NCBI GenBank assembly: GCA_022592445.1
Contig: JABYQR010000474.1
Span: forward strand, 1 to 29,358
Length of the DNA stretch: 29,358 bases
Reading direction: 5' to 3'
Source: Cytidiella melzeri
Lineage: Eukaryota > Basidiomycota > Agaricomycetes > Polyporales > Irpicaceae
The position numbers and the translations under genes are program-made. Shown here in pieces: positions 22,866 through 29,358 of the stretch. How positions within the stretch are numbered: position 1 is the stretch's first letter; the number at the start of each line of letters is the position of its first letter. A model generated the notes under the pieces. It was not told the origin of the DNA. It worked only from the letters and a program-made list of their open reading frames with translations, and ran no database searches.

Positions 22866-22872
22866 CGTAAGA

Positions 22873-23057
22873 ACCTAAGACACACGAGCAGAGCGAGTTA
22901 ATCCAGGTGCGAAAGAGAAAGAGCACGATTGCATAATTACTGTACCTAAGACACACGAGCAGAGTGAGTTAACTACAGGTACAGGTTGTGAGCATATTGC
23001 ATATGTGAGGGACAACAAAGAATACTCACTCCAGGTGCAAAAGAGAAAGAGCACGAT
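22873..23057 (-). repeat. Tandem leader copies, one with and one without a 57-bp intron
   Basis: Copy 1 on the minus strand is 23057-23030, a 57-bp GT...AG interval (23029-22973), then 22972-22944. Copy 2 is 22929-22902 joined directly to 22901-22873. The 28-bp and 29-bp halves each match between copies with one mismatch. The extra 57 bp in copy 1 begin GTGAGT and end CTGTAG, so the two copies differ exactly as unspliced and spliced RNA would. Confidence 0.85.
22973..23029 (-). other. Leader intron in the copia LTR
   Basis: GTGAGT at the 5' end, CTGTAG at the 3' end, and a CTCAC branch-like site about 15 bases before the acceptor. The 57-bp length is normal for this window, where host introns are mostly 50-70 bp. 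It is precisely absent from the second leader copy. It lies in untranslated leader sequence, 28 bases from the presumed transcript start. Confidence 0.7.
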
Positions 23058-23082
23058 GGAGTGTCAGGAGCGGGGGTGAAGG

Positions 23083-23088
23083 TTTATA
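23083..23088 (-). promoter_or_regulatory. TATA box of the second copia LTR
   Basis: TATAAA on the minus strand. Both duplicated leader copies begin at the base expected for a transcript start about 30 bp downstream, which supports this as the functional core promoter. Confidence 0.55.
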
Positions 23089-23234
23089 AGACAGAGCCCC
23101 CAGGCGACCCAAAAAGGAAAATCTGTGATACAGATGTGTCCGCGTGAAGAAAAGAACAATAGAGCAACCATATATGGAAAACAATAGAGAGTCCAGTAAC
23201 TACGAGTCCGTGAGCCGGAGCTGAAAAGCCATTA

Positions 23235-23660
23235 CTCCCCTCAGCGAGGTGAAACTGGACAAGCCCTAAGGACTCAGAGTGACGGATGTGAGCTTCAGCC
23301 GGTAAAGACTTGGTGAAGATGTCAGCGGGATTGTCAACTCCAGGGATTCGAACCAATTTGACAAGGCCTTTGGTGACGCATTTGTGAACAGCGTGCGCAG
23401 TGACGCAAGTATGTTTGGAGCAATGCTTCACGTGGGTGGACTTGGAAGCGTCTACAGCACTCTTGTTGTTGCAATGAAGGACAACAGGTAGAGGAAGAGG
23501 TTGCTCAATTTGATCAGTGAGAACCTTCAACCACTTGAGTTGCTCGCAAGCTTCGTGAGCCGCAAAGTATTCTGAGTCAAAGGTAGACTTCGCCACAGAA
23601 CGTTGTTTGCGCGAGGAACAGCAGACAGCGCCATAGCTGTCGCGGAGCAACTGCTGCTAT
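23235..23660 (-). pseudogene. Copia RNase H C-terminal fragment
   Basis: The minus frame reads YGAVCCSSRKQRSVAKSTFD then SEYFAAHEACEQLKWLKVL, with the central SS(R/K)KQ and the E of the RNase H core. It continues through LVRIPGVDNPADIFTKSL, the conserved copia RNase H end. The frame is open across the whole fragment and runs on into the LTR. The expected tryptophan of SWSS is a cysteine here. It is truncated at its N side near 23650. Confidence 0.82.
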
Positions 23661-23771
23661 GCTGATAACCCTAAAAAGGGAGTGAAATAGAGAGGAAGGG
23701 GGTGGATCTCCAACGACGACAACGAGGTCAAAGTCGATGATGAGCAGGCAAGCAGGCACTGAGGCCGGATA

Positions 23772-23831
23772 CTGGCAGTGCAAATGACAAAGTTAATATA
23801 AAGCTTATACTAGGTACATTGAGTAACTCAC
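23772..23831 (-). other. Intron-like interval in the gypsy LTR leader
   Basis: On the minus strand GTGAGT starts at 23831 and CTGCCAG ends at 23772, with TTAAC as a possible branch site; length 60 bp. The 17 bases ending the upstream exon (23848-23832) are repeated perfectly as the last 17 of the interval (23788-23772). It begins about 34 bases after the transcript start predicted from the TATA box. Confidence 0.5.
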
Positions 23832-23888
23832 CTGGCAGTGCAAATGACGAAGAGGTCAAGATGCAGAACCAGGGAGGGTAAGGGGTAC

Positions 23889-23896
23889 TATATATA
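23889..23896 (-). promoter_or_regulatory. TATA box of the gypsy LTR
   Basis: TATATATA within the LTR, downstream (on the minus strand) of the ACAATA block and upstream of the intron-like interval. This is the expected order of U3 enhancer, core promoter and R. Confidence 0.5.
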
Positions 23897-23962
23897 CTGT
23901 GTCTGGGTGGTCTGTGCACCAGTTCCCACACTAGGGACTGGAGTAACTTGTGGGGCTGGAGT

Positions 23963-24215
23963 AACAATAGAACAATAAGAGACCAGGGTAACTGTCAGGG
24001 ACCTGAGTAACTGTCAAGGACCAGGGTACATAGAACAATAAGACTAGAACAATAGACAATAGAACAATAGAATCAGGAACAATAGAACAATAGGAACTGG
24101 GGGAATCCCTAACAATAGACAAAAGACAATAGACGGAAGACAATAGGACAATAAGGACTGGGGGAATCCCTGGGGAATCCCTATCAATGGAAGTTGAACA
24201 ATAGAACAATAGCCT
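23963..24215. repeat. ACAATA-rich array in gypsy U3
   Basis: By eye there are 14 ACAATA motifs on the + strand, mostly as AACAATAG, irregularly spaced and partly in tandem. The block ACTGGGGGAATCCCT also occurs twice inside it (about 24097 and 24159). It lies upstream of the LTR TATA box, where LTR enhancers are found. Confidence 0.75.
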
Positions 24216-24436
24216 AGGTTGATCTGGAACCGCTCCAGGTTGAGTCTAGGGTTTGGGTCTGGACTATTGATAAATAAGGCAGGATGTCACATGACCCGGG
24301 TTAGGGTTAGGTCCGGTAACACTCCTAGCCGGAAAATAAGCGCTCTAGATAGGCGCCTAAGGCTGTAAACTTGTGACATTGTTGGAAAAATCCGGTCTCT
24401 GTTGGACTATCCATGTCATTACCCCCCTCCTAAAAT

Positions 24437-27400
24437 TCATCGCCTCGATGAACTAAGACCAGGGACTCTACCATCTGCCCACTCGAGGTCAGATGCAATA
24501 GCTTCTGTGATGTTCTCCAACGGTTTCCAAGGAATGGAATCAAAGAGTGCTTTGGGCAATTTCTGGGGTGCATTGGTATGTCTGGCGTGGAACTCTGCGA
24601 TGCTCTCTTTTGCATTGGTCAGATTTACTGCAGGTTCCCACGTTACGTCGCCTTCTCCATAGCCTTTCCATTTGACTAAGTACTGCATTTGCTTCCGATA
24701 GATCCGACTGTCTAGGATCTTCTCGACTTCATAGACTTGTTGATCATCTACTATGATCGGTGCTGGTGGTTCCGGTATGAGGCCGTTTACTTTGTTTCCT
24801 CGGTACGGAGATAGCCGTTCAACATTGATATTGTCATGAATACGATATCCGGATTTGAGTTTGATCCGATATGTATGTTCACCGGTTTTCTGAAGGATTG
24901 TGAAAGGACCAAGCTGTCTAGGCCCTAGCTTGTCAGACTGTTGATGTACTTTGACGTTCTTGGAAGACAACCACACGAGGTCCCCTTCCTTGAAGACTGG
25001 AGTAGTTCTGCGGGTATATGCGGAAGCTTCGGCCATCTTTTCCTTAGATAGACGCGAGGCAGCTTCGGCTTCTATCCGAACCTGTCTGAGTTTTTCCAGA
25101 CGTGCATCTAGATTCGGCATTCGGCTGTGACGTCCGACTGGTATGGTGAAATCTGGTAGGTACCCGTACATGACTTCAAACGGAGAGTGCTGCCTTGATG
25201 AGTTGACACGAGAGTTGATGGCGAATTCAGCCACTGGGATGTATTCGGCCCAATCATCTTGTCGTTGATCAACTCAACAAAGAGTCGTAGAATCTTTTCT
25301 ACTTCTTGGTTGACTCTTTCCGTTTGACCGTTAGCCTGAGGATGATAGGCTGTAGTCATAGCGCCAGTGATGCCTAGTCGTTTATACAACGCTTGCATTA
25401 CTCGGGCCGCAAACTGAGGTCCTCTATCGGATATGAACTGTCGGGGAATACCATGGAGCCTAAAGACTTCTTTGATGTGGAGGTCGGCTATACCGTCAGC
25501 TGTAACCGTAGACTGGGTCGGAATTACATGACTTTGTTTGCTATACAAGTCCGTGTATACTGCAATCATGTCAAATCCGTTGCTTCGCGGAAGAGGTCCG
25601 ACTAAGTCTACGCCAACCACCTGCCAGGGTCCATCTGGTACGTCAATGGGCTGTATTGGAATGGCAGGATGTTGTGCCGGTTTGGTTCGCTGACACTTGT
25701 CACATCCGAGTACGTACTGCTCTACAAAGGATGCCATGCGAGGCCACCAATAATGCCGTGTGACTAGTTCCAGGGTTGCGTGTTTGCCGGGATGTCCTGC
25801 TGGTAACGCATCATGGCATCGTCGTACAATCTCCCTACGAACTTCTCAATCCTTTGGAATGTACAGCTTTCCTTTGTAGTAGACCAGTCCATTGTCTTCT
25901 TCCCACTCAAGTCCACCGTCAGTCAACTTTCGGGGTCCATCCTTCCTAAGTTTGGCTAGTCCCTGGACTACCTCTGCTTCTCGAATAGTGATGTCCTTAA
26001 TTCGTGACTCTAACGGATCTGACTCCAGAGTACTTGAGGCGGCTATTGTCTGGAAGTATTTGGGTTTCAGCGCAACTTGTTCCTTGTTGTCTGATGCATC
26101 TAGAACTTCCAGGGTTCTGACTCGGGATAATGGGTCCCCTTGGGTAAGGGTCTTTCCGGGTTTGTGTGTTAACACAAAGTCAAACCGGCTAAGGTACAAA
26201 GACCACCGAGCTTGTCGTCTAGACAGGTCCTGGGCGGTTCGCCAGTACTGCAGATTCTGATGATCTGTGATGATTTCGAAGGGCGCGGGTAATCCTTCCA
26301 GATAGTGACGCCAATCTTCGAGAGCTCTGATGATAGCAAGCATTTCTCGATCATAGATCTCATAGTTCCGTTCCGCTTTGGCCATAGACTGAGACCGAAA
26401 CGCTACAGGGTGCCATTGTCCATCCTCTAGTTTCTGCAATAGAACCCCTCCAGTTGCAAAGCCAGACGCATCAACTTCAATACGTGTGGGGCAATCGGGT
26501 TCCCATGTGACTAGAATTGGTTCCTGAGTGAACGCATCTTTGAGCATTTGAAAGGCGTTCTGCTGTGCTTCTCCCCACTTCCAAGGTTGGTCTTTCTTGG
26601 TGAGATTGTGAAGAGGACGAGTATGCCGCGCAAAGTCCTTGATGAAACGTCGGTAGAAGTTAGCAAATCCAATGAAGCCGCGTACATCACGGAGGTTCTG
26701 TGGTACCGGCCAATTGGTGATAGCTTCTATTTTACCCGAGTCCATACGGATCTTTCCGTTACCAATGATTAAACCTAGGTACTCGACTTGTGACTGTTCA
26801 AATTCGCATTTTTCGGGGCGAAGATACAAGTCGTTGGCTTCAAGTCGAGATAGTACCTCATGAACAATTTTCCGGTGTTCCGCAATGTCTGAACTGAAGA
26901 CAAGGATGTCATCTAAGTAGACCGAGACCTTTCCTTCCGCGATGAGATCAGCAAAGATGGAATTCATCATTGCTTGAAACGTGGCCGGAGAATTGGTCAT
27001 GCCAAACAACATCACCTTAGGCTCAAACAGCCCTTGGTTTGTCACAAATGCACCCTTCCATTCGTCATTTTCCTTGATCCGAATGTTATGATAACCCCAT
27101 CACACGTCAAACTTGGTGAAGATTCTGGCTTGACGAAGCTGATTGGTAATATCTGATACCAAGGGGAGTAGGTAGCGGTTCTTGATTGTGATGTCATTTA
27201 ACCGTCGATAATCCTGAACAAGCCGGAGCTTGCTGTCCTTCTTCTTGATGAAGAATACCGGTGAGGCCATAGGCGATTTGGAGGGAACAATATATCCTTT
27301 CGCTAGGTTTTCCTCAATAAACTTGTCTAGCTCCGCTTGTTCATTCGGAGACATGGGGTAGACCTTGGATCTGAACATCTTTGGGTTCTCGGTCAGATCA

Positions 27401-28264
27401 ATCGTATGATCCCAGGGCTGATGCTCGGGGAGACGCTGTGATGCTTCTTCTGCAAAGACTTTCTGGTGTCTGCGGTATTCCTCTGGAACCATCTGTTCGA
27501 ACGTCCGTTGTTCTTTGGATTGATGGGCTTTAGCAGCGATGTCTGTGGAGTACGTAAAGCTGGCACAGGACCAAAGTTCTTCTTTTGTGTCCTGAATGAT
27601 ACCGGCTCTGAGCCAGGTTCGTCTCTGTTTCCGATTGGCTGTGATAGACTGGAAGGGTTCGAAGTCTTCTTCGGCTTCCAGTTCCATTTCTCCGGTAGCC
27701 CAATTGATCTTGGGGTTTGCTTTTCGAAGCCAGGGTAGACCTAGAATGCAGTCTTCTGGTCCGATGTCTGTGACCAAAAAGGTTGCATTTTCTTTGATAG
27801 CCCCAACTTGTAGTTCGAGCTCTGCTCTGTGTGTTATACGTCCTCCTTGATTTAGAGTCCCATCGATGTTATGGAGTGGGATCTGTCTTTCTAAAGGGAC
27901 CGTACGTACTCGGTGTCGATTGACAAAGTCTTGACTCAGGAATAAAGCGGTGGCTCCTGAGTCAATCATGGCTTTGATGCCTTGTTCTCTAAACACTCCT
28001 TTGAGCGTGATAGGAACTCGGAAGTGCATGCTAAGCGGGTCTATTTCTGGTACTATGCAAGACGACAAGGTTTCGAAGTAGTTATACATGTTGTTAAATA
28101 AAACTGAAGGTTGCGAATTGGGCTGCTGTGCGGGACGGGTATTTACTACAGGGGCGTTAAAAACTGTGTCCGTGGGGAAATCATCATTGTCCTCCACTTC
28201 TTCTATATAGGTCTTTCTTGAGGGACTCAAGGGTGCGGTTTCACCTGGAGTCCTCTCTAAAAAT
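24437..28264 (-). pseudogene. Gypsy Pol: protease, RT, RNase H, integrase, chromodomain
   Basis: Protease motif AMIDSGATALFLS lies near 27970. RT blocks are RLVQDYRRLND, FTKFDV and YLDDILVFS, the last with the catalytic YxDD intact. RNase H has IEVDASGFATGGVLL. Integrase has a H-H-C-C zinc region (about 25810-25690) and core residues in VVGVDLVGPLP, FISDRGPQF and HPQANGQTERVNQE. The chromodomain (about 24750-24610) reads YEVEKILDSRIYR then QYLVKWKGYGEGDVTWEP. Lesions: TGA at 27102-27100 in RT, where relatives have arginine (FDVRWGY); TGA at 25848-25846 between RNase H and integrase; and a small frameshift near 25255-25270 before AEFAINSRVNSS. Both TGAs leave the frame unchanged. The frame is open from just before the gag stop, -1 relative to gag. 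Confidence 0.9.
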
Positions 28265-28271
28265 CCCTTTG
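28257..28271 (-). promoter_or_regulatory. Candidate -1 frameshift site at the gag-pol junction
   Basis: The gag stop TAG follows GATTTT, forming a run of five T (28263-28259). The pol frame is -1 relative to gag and has its own stop (TAA) a few codons upstream, so any shift must occur in about 15 bases. A tRNA-Phe on TTT could slip back onto TTT with the stop codon in the A site. Position and phase support this; it is not proven. Confidence 0.5.
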
Positions 28272-29358
28272 ATTACCCAGCTGCTTCACTTTGTCCGTGA
28301 GTGATGACATCTGCTTCATGATGGCATCGTAGTCGAACGGACTTGGTGACGAGGAGCTGGTGACGGAGGCGGCGGGTGGATTAGGCAGGGGCCTCGTGTA
28401 CAAGGACGACGAGGGAGCCGGAGTGGATGGATCAAAGAGGGTACTAGCAGCCACCTTCTGTTGCCTGGGTGGATATCCGAGGAACCGGCTTTGGCAAACT
28501 TGTGTCTGATGGTTGCCACCACAATGTCCGCACAGTTCACGATCGTGTTTTCCATCCTTCTTTTGGTGATCCTTTGATCCGCATCCGTAACATCTGCCGT
28601 TCATGGCCTTCATGAAGTTGGCGTGCATTTTTCCGTTGGGTCCTACTTTGGTCGCATCGATTTCCATGGCATTGGAGTCACGAGGTGTTTGGACGAAGGG
28701 AGACGGGGACGAGGTAGAGACCGGGGTAGACTTGAACAGGTTGGGGACAGTTCGACCTTGTTCTCGAGCTTTCTCTTGGGCTCGAACACGAAGACGATTG
28801 TCAATGTCTGTAGCCACATTGATGAGGTCGACGAGGGTGATATGAGGTCGCGCGGTGTGGACTAATTCATCCTTGATTGTTGTACTCAGATGTTCGTAGT
28901 AGCGATCACGGAGGTCTTGTGTTGAGTACCCTGTCCTGTCCATAATTTCCCGGAATCGGGCCGTGTATTCGGGAACCGTCTTTTTGCCTTGCCAGAGCTC
29001 TCGAAGCTTGGCTTTAGCGTCTACCATTTCATCCACTGGTTCAAATCGGGCCTTGAATGCTGTCCTGAAGTCATCCCAGTCACCATTGAACGCCATCTGA
29101 TGACTAGCAATCAGGTCCATATGGGGGTAGCCCAAACTGCTGCATCTTCTGTCATAAATGACAGGGCTGATGAAATCCAAAGGTGGTCTAACCGCGTCTG
29201 ACCGCCTTGGGTATTGAATGGGGACAGTTTCTCATTGAACTGTGCGTACATGGAGAAGGCAGTAAGGAAACGACGTGCATCACTGCTGGCATTGCCTTTG
29301 AAGCTGGCAGGTTTCTCTACCACCCTTTCCCTAGACTTGTTGTTGACCGGTTGCTGCT
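28257..29358 (-). pseudogene. Gypsy Gag, N-terminally partial
   Basis: Capsid-type sequence (DDFRTAFKARFEPVDEM, YTARFREIMDRTGYS, LVDLINVATDIDNRLR) is followed by a zinc-knuckle region starting CYGCGSKDH and CGHCGGNHQTQVC (about 28590-28490). A serine/proline-rich tail ends in TAG (28259-28257). The upstream piece to the window edge (PASFKGNASSDARRFLTAF) is in another frame; the switch falls in a C-run at about 29125-29130 and fits one lost base. The start codon is outside the window. Gag would form the particle and bind RNA. Confidence 0.88.

Larger units (their letters stand above)
22873..23234 (-). repeat. LTR of the second copia element with a duplicated leader
   Basis: On the minus strand the LTR starts after GAGGGGAG (23242-23235) with TAATGG. 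A TATAAA box lies at 23088-23083, and 31 bp after its first base the first leader copy begins (23057). A candidate LTR end TTATGCA falls at 22930, which would give a 305-bp LTR. Directly after it a second, shorter copy of the leader occupies 22929-22873. Exact limits are uncertain because the 5' LTR is not in the window. Confidence 0.6.
22873..23660 (-). mobile_element. Second copia element, 3' fragment
   Basis: The end of a copia RNase H domain is followed on the minus strand by a polypurine tract (23242-23235) and an LTR. The protein is clearly different from the left element, so this is a separate family. It lacks everything upstream of RNase H within the window: at about 23660 it is cut off by the gypsy LTR end, which suggests gypsy inserted into it or that both were joined by a deletion. 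On the other side the LTR abuts the broken transposase. Confidence 0.8.
23663..24418 (-). repeat. Gypsy 3' LTR, limits approximate
   Basis: The purine run AGGAGGGGGG (24430-24421) is followed by TAATGACATGG, so the LTR starts at 24420 or 24418. The inner end is placed at 23663, where GTTATCA gives a TGA...TCA pair and copia RNase H sequence begins. That makes about 756 bp. It holds an ACAATA-rich block, a TATA box and an intron-like interval. The limits need the other LTR for proof. Confidence 0.6.
23663..29358 (-). mobile_element. Ty3/gypsy chromovirus with C-terminal chromodomain, 3' portion
   Basis: Reading leftwards the order is gag with zinc knuckle, protease, RT, RNase H, integrase, chromodomain, polypurine tract and LTR, the Ty3/gypsy order. 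The chromodomain after integrase places it in the chromovirus group, which targets insertion to methylated-histone chromatin. The 5' LTR, primer-binding site and start of gag are right of the window. Only two nonsense codons and two small frameshifts disrupt the visible coding part, so it is much younger than the left copia element. Confidence 0.93.

Noticed and set aside
22873..23057. CRISPR-like spaced repeats
   Set aside because: Only two copies, in a eukaryotic LTR; the difference is explained by an intron, not by spacers.
23338..23352. tRNA B-box-like GGTTCGAATCCC on the minus strand
   Set aside because: It encodes VRIPG of the copia RNase H domain; no A box or acceptor stem around it.
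24297..24312. Telomere-like GGGTTAGGGTTAGG
   Set aside because: Only two units inside the gypsy LTR, with no array; chance or LTR sequence, not a telomere relic.

Overview
The window looks like nuclear DNA of a filamentous basidiomycete, probably a mushroom-type agaricomycete. The genes are split by many short introns of about 50-130 bp, nearly all GT-AG with CT(A/C)A(C/T)-like branch sites. The protein families are typical of that group: GH18 chitinase, YAP-like bZIP, an interrupted-BTB protein, LIM-C1-RhoGAP and an NIF/Psr1-type phosphatase. The mobile elements are fungal Ty1/copia, a chromodomain Ty3/gypsy and an IS630/Tc1-like transposase. The species call is inference; no search was run. 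Spliced models were built by hand by choosing splice sites that keep phase and restore family motifs.

Layout. 1-3578: the 3' part of a decayed Ty1/copia element on the + strand, ending in a 170-bp LTR. 4003-5723 (+): a secreted GH18 chitinase with 6 exons. 6698-8105 (-): a bZIP factor with 3 exons. 8880-10884 (+): a BTB/POZ-domain protein with 8 exons, divergent from the bZIP gene. 11417-16335 (-): a 1457-residue LIM-LIM-coiled coil-C1-RhoGAP protein with 10 exons. 16336-19054: mostly without a gene I can support, apart from one protein-like but unidentified open exon. 19055-20952 (-): an NIF-type (Psr1/FCP1-like) phosphatase with 6 exons.

21960-29358 is a mobile-element cluster. A decayed IS630/Tc1-like transposase is split by a solo LTR of the same family as the left copia element, with a perfect 5-bp target duplication. 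A truncated second copia element (-) abuts it. Next comes a chromodomain Ty3/gypsy element (-) running off the right edge, nearly intact with two in-frame stops and two frameshifts in the sequence present.

The host genes are housekeeping or regulatory (cell-wall chitin turnover, transcription, Rho signalling, phosphatase signalling) and share no evident pathway. The most unusual signal is in the LTRs. The second copia LTR has two copies of its presumed transcript leader, and one lacks exactly a 57-bp GT...AG interval, as if copied from spliced RNA. The gypsy LTR has its own 60-bp intron-like interval at the same place relative to its TATA box, flanked by a 17-bp direct repeat.
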